Of a DNA stretch of 33,586 nt, positions 16,756 through 25,000 are shown in pieces. The stretch comes from Candidatus Auribacter fodinae. GTDB lineage: Bacteria > Auribacterota > Auribacteria > Auribacterales > Auribacteraceae. Positions within the stretch are counted from its first letter, which is position 1. The number at the start of each line of letters is the position of its first letter. Below the pieces are notes generated by a model, which saw only the letters and a program-made list of their open reading frames with translations, had not been told where the DNA came from and did not search any database. Both the position numbers and the translations under genes were made by a program. The stretch covers positions 1 through 33,586 of the forward strand of contig QZJZ01000063.1 of the NCBI GenBank assembly GCA_003599815.1, written 5' to 3'.

Positions 16756-18003
16756 ATGAACAGAACGATCGGATTAGCGCTAATAATAATCAGCCTTATG
16801 ATTGCCCCTTCTGCTGAACCGCAATCGAACGATTTTATAGAGCACAATCAAACTTTTTTGAGCAATGATAAGTACGAATCTTTAATCGAAGCGGGAAAAA
16901 GAGCCTTAATCACCCACCCGAACAACTCAGAGATCAAGCATACTATTGAAATGATTTATATAGAATATGCATTGAAGCTTAAAAAAGACGGTTACCCCGA
17001 ACTGGCAATACCACTCCTCGAAAGGGCGTCTGAACTTAATACAGGGAACGAGACGCTTCATACCCTGCTGGCTTTACTTTATTACGCGCAGGGCGATCTG
17101 TTCAACGCCAAAAAAGAGATCAACATTGCGCTTATCTACAAATCGAATGACCCCGCGTTACTCCGTCTGTCAGCAAAAATAAACGGATTACTGGAAGATT
17201 ACGATCAGGCGATCGATAATTACATAACGTTAAACACCGGTTTAACTAAAACAATCGACGCTGACAAAATAGAGCGGCTAAAAAAAGAAAAGCAGATTGT
17301 AACTGACTACAAGAAGATATCCGCCCACCCCTTTGTGATATACTATCCTGATGAATCGTATGAAGAGCGGGCACAATGGGTGTCAGAAGCGCTGGTAGAT
17401 GGGTATCTCCGGCTTGAGAGCTGGCTCGGGTTTACCGCACAGCATGAAATAGTGGTCTACCTGTTCCCTACACGGCAAACGTTTTTGGAACCGCATGCGC
17501 TGAAATATGCTATCGGCATTTATGACGGTAAAATCAGGCTTCTGGTTAATCATAATAATGAAATAGCTCTCAGGCAAACAGCGGTTCACGAGTTAACACA
17601 TCACGCGTTGTCATCATTGACTTGCCGCAATACTCCGTTCTGGTTAAATGAAGGGTTAGCTCAGTATACTGCCTGTGAAAGCGCCGGGGAAATCAGTGAG
17701 GCTAACGATTTTTTACAGTATGAGAATCTGGAGAATCCTGAAATCTGCACCATGAGTTTTGATACGGTCAGGATTGCGTATATTCAGTCTTACTATACAA
17801 TCGATTATCTCATAACTAATTACGGACACGGAATTATTGTTGATCTCGTCAACGGACTGAAACGGGGCGCTGATCCTGAATCAGTTATCGAAGATATTAC
17901 CCTTTTAAATTATGACGATATGCGAGCAGAAGTATCAAATTTTTATTCAACTGCGCAAAAAAGAGTTATCGGCAGAAAAACAGCAGAAAACAGGCCTGCC
18001 TGA
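16756..18003 (+). CDS. Secreted helical-repeat (TPR-like) HExxH metallopeptidase, MA-like
   Basis: The ATG at 16756 is chosen: AGGAG (16743-16747) lies eight bases upstream and a signal peptide of about 20 residues follows at once. The ATG at 16738 would put six extra residues ahead of it. The product is 415 residues. Residues about 30-180 are helical with TPR-like spacing ('LLALLYYAQGDLFNAKKEI'). Residues about 190-400 form a peptidase MA-like (gluzincin) domain with 'VHELTHH' (H278, E279, H282) and the third Zn ligand E299 in 'WLNEGLAQY'. The active site is complete, so a periplasmic or surface Zn protease is expected. It lies among PEP-CTERM genes, so surface proteins are possible substrates, but that is inference. 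Confidence 0.87.
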   Translation: MNRTIGLALIIISLMIAPSAEPQSNDFIEHNQTFLSNDKYESLIEAGKRALITHPNNSEIKHTIEMIYIEYALKLKKDGYPELAIPLLERASELNTGNETLHTLLALLYYAQGDLFNAKKEINIALIYKSNDPALLRLSAKINGLLEDYDQAIDNYITLNTGLTKTIDADKIERLKKEKQIVTDYKKISAHPFVIYYPDESYEERAQWVSEALVDGYLRLESWLGFTAQHEIVVYLFPTRQTFLEPHALKYAIGIYDGKIRLLVNHNNEIALRQTAVHELTHHALSSLTCRNTPFWLNEGLAQYTACESAGEISEANDFLQYENLENPEICTMSFDTVRIAYIQSYYTIDYLITNYGHGIIVDLVNGLKRGADPESVIEDITLLNYDDMRAEVSNFYSTAQKRVIGRKTAENRPA

Positions 18004-18084
18004 GATTTCCCTGCATTTCATTTATCGATTGACAGAATACTGTTATTTTTGTTTTAATTAAGATCAGCTGATTCCATGCTTTGA

Positions 18085-18242
18085 GAACGATGAAAAAGTC
18101 ACTAAAGACTGTCATTGAGAAGCCCGAAGAGACTGTGGTAATCTCCTCATTATGAGCATTTTAAACGCATGATATCACCACGCATCTAACGCTCCTGATG
18201 ATGACATCTTAAAAACGAAACGTAGAAACTTTTTCATCGCTC
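18085..18242 (-). mobile_element. MITE-like dispersed inverted-repeat element, copy 2 (about 158 bp)
   Basis: Terminal inverted repeats of 15 bp (18085-18099 and 18228-18242) differ at one base and contain CGATGAAAAAGT. Inside them is a second imperfect inverted repeat whose arms begin with TGTCAT (18110-18146 and 18171-18207) and contain GTGGTnATCTC-like ends. The whole element aligns with 6674-6796 in the opposite orientation. It has no ORF. It fills most of the gap between the metallopeptidase and the next PEP-CTERM gene. Confidence 0.65.
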
Positions 18243-18279
18243 CCGGTTTCCCTATTAAAATTTAACAGAGGATATTCCT

Positions 18280-18996
18280 GTGATGTGTAAACGCGCCAAT
18301 GTTATTCTCCACAGTATATTTTCAGTTTTTGCTATGTCACTTTTTGCTGTTATCCCCGCTTTTGCCGCAATCATTGATTTTCAGGATAAAGCGGTTGGAA
18401 CGGAAATAACCGATCAGTATAACAGTCAGGGTGTTGAGTTTAATTCAGGAGTGATCGATCAGGATTATCTAGGCGGTTTGTTTTTGCGCGTGGCGGATAC
18501 AATCAATCCCTATATGGAGCTGATTTTCACAAATCCGATATATCTCTTTTCCGCCAAAGTTTATGAAACATCTTCCGGATTCGAGCCCCAGCCAGAAACC
18601 GAGCCCCAGCCAGACCCGGACGAGAATAATGACCCGAACGCTCCTCCCGAAGGAGGCGGCCCGGATACATCGGATCCGGATCCCGATCTTCCCCCGACTG
18701 ATGAAGGCAAACCTGATGAAAGTATCTACCCGACACTGTATTTTACAGATAACTCGTTTCTTAATCTTGAGGCCATACACGCACTGGGCGAATGGAAAAC
18801 CCTTTCGTTTCAATCAGATTCGCCAGTTGAAAAATTGTCGCTTCTTGGTCATTATTCTGAAGGAACCGAGCCGGTTTATTTCTTTATCGATGATATTTCG
18901 TTCAGCACAACCGCTCCGATTCCCGAGCCAAGCGCTATGCTCCTTTTTCTTTACGGATTATATTGGGTGGCAAAGCTAAGAAATAAATTTAAATAA
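18280..18996 (+). CDS. PEP-CTERM protein with an inserted acidic Pro-rich segment
   Basis: The start is either the GTG at 18280 or the adjacent ATG at 18283; AGAGGA (18267-18272) suits both. The 238-residue product has a signal peptide ending near 'AFA' and a beta domain that starts 'IDFQDKAVGTEITDQY', a common opening of PEP-CTERM beta sandwiches. At about residues 101-147 the domain is interrupted by a highly acidic, Pro-rich segment (repeated 'EPQP', then 'DPDPDLPP'). Its coding DNA holds an 18-base tandem repeat. The fold then resumes ('YPTLYFTDNSFLNL'). The C-terminus is 'IPEPSAMLL', a helix and 'LRNKFK'. The last 21 bases overlap the convergent lectin remnant. Confidence 0.85.
   Translation: MMCKRANVILHSIFSVFAMSLFAVIPAFAAIIDFQDKAVGTEITDQYNSQGVEFNSGVIDQDYLGGLFLRVADTINPYMELIFTNPIYLFSAKVYETSSGFEPQPETEPQPDPDENNDPNAPPEGGGPDTSDPDPDLPPTDEGKPDESIYPTLYFTDNSFLNLEAIHALGEWKTLSFQSDSPVEKLSLLGHYSEGTEPVYFFIDDISFSTTAPIPEPSAMLLFLYGLYWVAKLRNKFK
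18583..18614 (+). repeat. 18-bp tandem repeat, about 1.8 units
   Basis: The unit GAGCCCCAGCCAGAAACC (18583-18600) is followed directly by its first 14 bases (18601-18614). It encodes the Glu-Pro-Gln-Pro repeat of the acidic insert and points to slippage. Confidence 0.7.
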
Positions 18997-19221
18997 CTTT
19001 CTTAATTTCAATATCAGCAAACTGGATGAGAAAAGTACTAATGTAATTGGTTCCGGTATTGGTTTAGGTACATATTCAACAATAAAAGCATAAACAAGAT
19101 TTTCGCCGTCTAATGTGATGTCGTTCCAGTTGCCGGAAGGAAAAGTTTCAAGATATCGTTCATCCCGTACGCCCAGTGCATCATTCGGTTCTCCTGGACG
19201 CCAATTTGTATAATCCCACAC
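18976..19221 (-). pseudogene. Remnant of a C-type-lectin PEP-CTERM protein (5' truncated)
   Basis: The frame encodes about 81 residues: 'NWRPGEPND' and 'SGNWNDI', hallmark motifs of the second half of a C-type-lectin fold, followed by 'IPEPITLVLF' and the basic end 'LRKLF'. Only the C-terminal half of the lectin domain is left. An in-frame stop lies two codons before the GTG at 19221, no ribosome site is present, and the upstream DNA (19222-19346) encodes no lectin N-terminus. The remnant is convergent with the PEP-CTERM gene at 18280, and the two coding ends overlap by 21 bases. Loss of the 5' part by deletion or recombination is the simplest reading. Confidence 0.75.
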
Positions 19222-19451
19222 TAATTAAAAAGTAAAACTTAAAAAGTGACAATTTATTTTTTTGGCTAAATCCATATCTAAAGATATTTACATATATTAA
19301 ACTTATTCGAAAAATATTATTTCTGTGTCTTGAAATCCGGAAAGTTATGTGCGATATATCTATTTGGGAAGAAATCTTTAAAATCTACGTAAATTGCATG
19401 AGTTATATAATTTTTTGTGTTTTCCGGCTATCACTAAAAGGAGCTAAAAAA

Positions 19452-20504
19452 ATGAAAACAGCAAAACAGGTATTGGCATGCATGGCGGTGGTTTCGCTTT
19501 TGGTTGCTTCACAAACTGGGGCGATGGAATTTGAATGGGCGGTAATCGGTGATGCCGGGAATGAGTTTGATACGAACAGCGACCCTGAACGATATGGATA
19601 CGGCTCGGTAAATTATGAATACCGGATCAGTAAATTCGAAGTAACCAATGCCCAATATATAGAATTTTTAAATGCCGTCGGCGCCGCACCGGATGGGTCC
19701 GATGGGCTGTATGTACCAAGTTCTCTTCATCCTACTTACTTAGGTATTGTCTATGACGGCACTTTTAAGTTACAAACACATACCGAAGATAATCAGAACA
19801 CCGGATACTATTTTTACGAAAACAAACCTGTTACGCATGTAACCTTTTGTGATGCATTACGTTTTGTCAACTGGCTAAACAGCGGAAACACGGAAAACGG
19901 CGCATATATGTTCGTTAACGGCAATTTGGTTCCGGATTACTATAATGGCGCGTTACGCAATCCCTCTGCGACATATTGGCTACCCAGCGAGGATGAGTGG
20001 TATAAAGCGGCTTACTATGACCCTGCCACCGAAGAATATTATGAGTATCCGACCGGGAGCAATACCGCTCCAGTATCGGAAGCGCCCCCCGGAGCAACAA
20101 ATGGGGGTGAAAATTCAGCAAATTACAAAGATGGTGTCCATGCGGTTACCACAGATCCTCCCCTGACGGATGTTGGTGCGTATTATAATGCGGATAGTCC
20201 CTACGGTACCTCCGATCAGGGAGGCAGTTTATGGGAATGGAACGAGGCTATATTGACCGGACAATACCGGGTTCTTAGAGGTGGATCGTTTAATGGCAGT
20301 GCCAGCCATATGTCCGCAACTTGGCGTGATGGAGACTATTTTCTGAGTGAAGGGCCGAGTGTCGGATTCCGTATCGCGAGCGAGTACGATATCGACGGCG
20401 AGACCGCCATTCCCGAACCCCTTTCATTGATTCTTACGGGATTTTCCGCTTTCGGGTTATTCGTTCGCAAAATGTCCTCTCAAGGCCGATGCCCCAGAGA
20501 GTGA
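19452..20504 (+). CDS. SUMF1/FGE-like (formylglycine-generating-enzyme fold) PEP-CTERM protein
   Basis: The ATG at 19452 has AAGGAG eight bases upstream and opens a clean signal peptide; the longer frame from 19347 is spurious at its 5' end. The product is 350 residues. Residues about 25-305 have the FGE-sulfatase fold: 'KFEVTNAQY', 'PVTHVTFCDALRFVNWLN', 'YWLPSEDEWYKAAYY', 'GSLWEWNEA', 'RVLRGGSF' and the end 'VGFRIASE'. The Cys pair that does the chemistry in true formylglycine-generating enzymes, after the RGGSF strand, is absent ('NGSASHMSATWRDG'). A binding or structural role is therefore more likely than catalysis. The C-terminus is 'IPEPLSLIL', a helix and a basic end with an unusual nine-residue extension that contains one Cys. 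Confidence 0.87.
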   Translation: MKTAKQVLACMAVVSLLVASQTGAMEFEWAVIGDAGNEFDTNSDPERYGYGSVNYEYRISKFEVTNAQYIEFLNAVGAAPDGSDGLYVPSSLHPTYLGIVYDGTFKLQTHTEDNQNTGYYFYENKPVTHVTFCDALRFVNWLNSGNTENGAYMFVNGNLVPDYYNGALRNPSATYWLPSEDEWYKAAYYDPATEEYYEYPTGSNTAPVSEAPPGATNGGENSANYKDGVHAVTTDPPLTDVGAYYNADSPYGTSDQGGSLWEWNEAILTGQYRVLRGGSFNGSASHMSATWRDGDYFLSEGPSVGFRIASEYDIDGETAIPEPLSLILTGFSAFGLFVRKMSSQGRCPRE

Positions 20505-20561
20505 ATTGTTGTGGATTATTGCTCTTATTTCCAAAAATGTACATTATAAAAGGAGGTTCCG

Positions 20562-20669
20562 ATTTACTTTATAAATATTTTGTGTGTTATTTTGGCTGTT
20601 TTGATATGCTATGTGATGATATTTGTATCAACCGGTATGATCTTTCGTAAACAGGAACATCAGCCATGA
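20562..20669 (+). CDS. Putative 35-residue membrane peptide with an AUU start, coupled to the GT4 gene
   Basis: A full AAGGAGGT (20550-20557) has no ATG, GTG or TTG at normal distance, but an ATT at 20562 lies five bases after AGGAGG. The frame then runs 35 codons and ends in a TGA (20667-20669) that overlaps the ATG of the glycosyltransferase gene in the classical ATGA arrangement. The product would be a single hydrophobic helix ('ILCVILAVLICYVMIFV') followed by the polar tail 'FRKQEHQP'. An AUU start is rare. A mutated or misread ATG, or a decayed gene, are alternatives. The frame, the ribosome site and the 4-base overlap together argue for a real gene. Confidence 0.5.
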   Translation: MYFINILCVILAVLICYVMIFVSTGMIFRKQEHQP

Positions 20670-21928
20670 AAAGCACCATTAAAAATGACACTGAGGTCTT
20701 GTCAGATCAACGCAGGCGAATCGCATTTGTCACATCCGAATTTTTTAAAGAGTACAACACGGGAGAACAAATCGAACTGTTCGATGGAGGAGTAGCCGTC
20801 TGCATATACAGGCTATGCCTGTCTCTTAAGCAGAAGGGCTATGAACCCATTGTGATCACGGCATCAAAAAGGAACGACATCGTCTTTTATAATACCATCG
20901 AAGTACACCGGGTTGTTGTGCCTGACAAGTTGTTTTGCCTGCTTAATAAACTAACGTTGTCAAAATTCCGCAATACCTTGTTCTGGCTATGGCAGAGCTT
21001 TAAGCTTAACCGTGTTGTGCGGAACATTCATAAGAAAAAGAATATCTCTCTTATTGAATATTCAAGCCTTATGGCAATCGGCTTGCTGAGCCCCAAAAAT
21101 ATTCCGTCAACAGTACGGATTTATTGTCACCAGAAATTGCTGATGGAAGCGAATGAAGAATTCCTTGGATATGACGGAAGCATACTAATGCGGCTTGAGC
21201 GGCTCGCTAATAAACGCGCACGGGCGATATCATGTCCAAGCAGGATTCTGAAAAAATACGTCGAGAACGAAATCGGCAAAGATGTTCACCTCATATCGAA
21301 CTTTTTTTGTGCCGACCAGCACTATGCGAACGTGGACGAACGCCCGTACGCCGACTTACTGCATGGGAAAAAATACCTGTTGTATTTTGGAGCGTTATGC
21401 CATTTGAAAGGGCTTCCTGAAATCGCAGAAATCATCTACCCTCTTCTTGATAAGCATCCTTCTCTTTATTTTGTGTTAGCAGGCAGGAACATGAACTATT
21501 ATGACCGTCAGATGACAGATTATATATGGGAAAAAGCGGGGCGGCATAGGGGACGAGTGATTTATATGGGTATTTTGCGCCATGACCAGCTCTATCCGGT
21601 TCTCAACAATGCTTATGCTGTTGTTTTACCATCGCGTATCGATAACATCCCTAATACGTGTATAGAAGCAATGATGTGCAAGCGCGTGGTTATTGGTACA
21701 AACGGGTCGAGTCTGGAAGAGCTTATAGACGATGGCGTAACCGGATTTTTATCTGAACTGCGTAATCCTCCCAGTCTCCTTTGCGCGGTGGAAAAAATGC
21801 TTGGTATGCCGCACGAAGAGATACGGGAGATGGGAGAAAAAGCCTGCAAAAAAATATCAGCTTTAGCGCACAGCAATACATCTGTTCAGCAGTTTATAAA
21901 ATTCTATGAAGATGTTATCAGTAATTAA
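20666..21928 (+). CDS. Glycosyltransferase family 4 (GT-B fold)
   Basis: The 420-residue product has AGGAA eight bases before the ATG. The N-terminal Rossmann domain begins 'RRIAFVTSEFF' and has the acceptor-side loop 'DGGVAVCIYRLCLSL'. The C-terminal donor domain includes 'YFGALCHLKGLPEIAEII' and 'VVLPSRIDNIPNTCIEAM', with 'TNGSSLEELIDDG' downstream. These are typical of GT4 retaining transferases, which use NDP-sugars in the cytoplasm. No signal peptide or membrane helix is seen. It probably adds a sugar to an envelope polysaccharide or lipid carrier. It is coupled to a tiny membrane ORF and followed 109 bp later by another glycosyltransferase-bearing gene. Confidence 0.92.
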   Translation: MKSTIKNDTEVLSDQRRRIAFVTSEFFKEYNTGEQIELFDGGVAVCIYRLCLSLKQKGYEPIVITASKRNDIVFYNTIEVHRVVVPDKLFCLLNKLTLSKFRNTLFWLWQSFKLNRVVRNIHKKKNISLIEYSSLMAIGLLSPKNIPSTVRIYCHQKLLMEANEEFLGYDGSILMRLERLANKRARAISCPSRILKKYVENEIGKDVHLISNFFCADQHYANVDERPYADLLHGKKYLLYFGALCHLKGLPEIAEIIYPLLDKHPSLYFVLAGRNMNYYDRQMTDYIWEKAGRHRGRVIYMGILRHDQLYPVLNNAYAVVLPSRIDNIPNTCIEAMMCKRVVIGTNGSSLEELIDDGVTGFLSELRNPPSLLCAVEKMLGMPHEEIREMGEKACKKISALAHSNTSVQQFIKFYEDVISN

Positions 21929-21942
21929 ATGAAGCAATTCCG

Positions 21943-21956
21943 GGATACCTCAGTAT
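21943..21956 (+). repeat. 14-base motif, second copy
   Basis: GGATACCTCAGTAT is identical to 15395-15408. It lies 15 bases after the GT4 stop and about 80 bases before the next gene. Confidence 0.3.
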
Positions 21957-21964
21957 AACTCAAG

Positions 21965-21977
21965 ATACAATTTGTAT
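21965..21977. promoter_or_regulatory. Small palindrome upstream of the TraB-like/GT2 gene
   Basis: ATACAA-T-TTGTAT is a perfect inverted repeat with 6-bp arms, about 60 bases before the ATG at 22038. It could be an operator or chance in AT-rich DNA. Confidence 0.25.
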
Positions 21978-22037
21978 AACTGAAGGAATAAGCGTATAAT
22001 ATAAAGAGAGAAATATACACGGTTCCGGGTAATTATC

Positions 22038-25000
22038 ATGAAAAAAGTTTTATATCTTCTATTACTATTTTTTGCATTTTCAGAGATATGCCCTGCTCGC
22101 TCCAAAGCGGCCGCGGCGGAAAATATCTATATCCCTGATTCCATAGGGTCTGTCGAAGACAGCCATCAGGGGTCATCGGATAAGACCATTGTATTCATAA
22201 AAGACGCGCATGCCTTCTCCGAAGCGCAATTTAACATAGCGCATATAATACAACGTCTGGCGCAGAACCATGGCGTGTCTTTAATCGGCGTGGAAGGCGC
22301 TGAAGGCGAACTTACCGTTGACGGGTTCCGCTTTGTGCCCTTCACCGACGCCAGAAATTCGGTTGCCGATGATTACGTTAAAAAAGGTATTTTCAGCGGC
22401 GCAGAATATGCGGCTATCGTCAGCGACAAACCGCTGTATCTGTTCGGCGTGGAAGAAAAAGACCTGTTTCTATCAAACTACAAAACCTTTCTCAATTCGT
22501 TACCTCAACGCGACGCGATAGTCGTGTCGTTTATTGAGCTGAACACTGCCCTGGCAGACCTGAAAACCTATATTTTCAACAATAACCTCAAAAAATTTGA
22601 GCAATATGTCAATTATTACGAAGACGGAAAACTGGATTTAGGCTTGTTCGTATCCATTCTCTACCAGCACGCTAAAACATACGGTATTGATTTGAGCCTT
22701 TACCATAACCTTGAAACAATAAAAGAATCGCTAGATCAAAGCGCCGCGATTAACTTTGATCTCGCACGAGCAGAACAGGATACCATCAGGCGCGAGCTGG
22801 CTGAGAAGATCAACGGACTGCCGATTGACCGCAGTTCAAAAACGCAGGTATCCGGCATTATTTCACGCAAACAAACCGAATTATCAGAGACGAATTTCGC
22901 CCGTTTTATACTTGATTTCAGTGACCGGATGGGACGGCTCGACGGGCCATACGCCGAACTCCGCAAATTTGCCGAATTTGGCGAGAACACTCAGGGTGTT
23001 GATTTCGCCCTGTTATCGCGTGAAATCAGTGAACTTGTATATGAAGCCCGCATACATATGAGCACTTCTGACAGCGAGCGAATGCTGATCGAATTCGGGC
23101 ATTATATCTCCCGGCTGGAACATATCCTCTCCCTTGAAGCGGTCAGGCCTGACGCGCAATGGTTTATCAGCGACAACAAAAATTCGTGGGAACGCTGTAT
23201 GAGTTTTTTCCGCACCGAGACGAAACGGCATAATATCCCCTTTCAGGAATCAGATTTTAAGGTCATTGAAAACGCTCTCAATACCGCATACACCTTTTAT
23301 GCGGAGGCAGTTAAACGTGATGCGGCTTTTGTGGATAACCTTCTCGCTAAAATGGGGCCGGGCGATACTGCGGTTCTTGTCGCAGGCGGATTCCACGAAG
23401 CCGGAATAATTCGTATTTTGCAGGACAGAGACATCAGTTATGCGGCAATCAATCCGTATATATCGTCATCAGAACCGGATATAGCCTATCTGGACAAAAT
23501 GCGCGGAAGCCTGTTGCCTGAAGAGCCTGCCGCTACGAGCAATATCACGGTGTCACTGCTTTACACAGAACTATTCGGGAATTATCCTAAACTGCTTCAG
23601 ATTTTCAACATGCAGACCGTACGAAAAACAATAGATATGCTTCTGAAGGGAGAAGACAGCGTTGAGCGTATTGTCTACCGCCTGTACGACAACTACGAAC
23701 TCCCCTTCCCGACGGAATCATACGCACAGCAGTTCGCCGCCCGGCTGAAACCCGCTCTTGATGAACTGCGTGAACTGGCAAAATCATCCGATACGGCAAC
23801 AGCGGAAATAGCCGGATATCTTGAATCACGCATTATGGATTCACTCACAGAGGCACACGATCAACTGCGCAGTCGCGGGTTGCCGCCGCCGAACAAAGAA
23901 CTGGCGGTCAGCGTGGTTGTCCCGGTGTACAACGAGGTTCAAAACGGCAACATTTTCGCTCAGATCGAATCATTCATTCAACAGGACGCAGATCCTAAAA
24001 CGTTCGAGCTGATCTATATCGTAAACAACTCGTTCGACGAGGCAATGGCGAAAAGTGAGGGCTTCGAGGACAACCAGCGCCTTCTTGCGCTCGGAGCGTA
24101 CCTGAACGCGCCTCAGGGTACACCGCCGCCCGCGTTTTTCAGCGAATTTTCAGATCGCCAGAGATCAATCATCAACGAGGCTAAGCAAAAAGGGCTGGCA
24201 ATCCATTTTATCGACCGCTCACAACGAGGCCTGCCGGGCATCGTTGAGAAACACGGCATACGGATCGGCACGCTCCGCAATATCGGCATATTCACCTCTA
24301 TCAGCCGCTTTGAGTCGCTCAGCCGCAACGGGTTTATCGCCAACCTTGACGCTGATACTACCATCCCGACTGATTATGTATCACGCCTGATGCAGTATTC
24401 CGAGCAGGATGGCGTGGACGTTGTCTATACCAACTTAAAATATGCCTTCGTGGGGGGAAACGAGTTTCTGTTTAAAACCCATTTCGTTCAGGTTGCCGAT
24501 ATTTTAAGCACCCGGTTCCCCGAATATATTGTCGCTAAAGCGCCGCAGGACGTGGGTACTGTCCGCATTATCGCGCGGTCGGATGTTTTCAGGCAGAGGG
24601 GCGGATTCCCTGACCTGACTACAGGCGAAGACATTGCTTTCACCCGTCTTATGCAAAGAGCGCCGTATGGGCTTCTCTCCACGCCTGACCTCGCGGTCAC
24701 CACACAGGACAGGATGCGCGAACGAGGGTTTGACTCCGATATGCGCAACAAACTCGGACAATCCATGACTCCTGACGAGTTTGTCATGAAAAAGGCGCTG
24801 GAACAGCATTCTTCGATTCGCATAGAATTCCTCAAAAGATACTTCCGCGAACGATCAAAACAACCTATTTCTCCCGAAGAACTTGAATCGATCCTAAAAC
24901 TCTATGGGTTTGAGGTCAGCCCGGATCATCCGGGGATGGCAGAATTTCGCGCCAGCGGGTCGGTACATCAGCTTGTGCAGTCACTGGACGAGAACAGCCG

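Noticed and set aside
19347-19451. Longer N-terminus for the FGE-like protein
   Set aside because: The added 35 residues lack a ribosome site and precede an otherwise perfect signal peptide at 19452, which has AAGGAG upstream.
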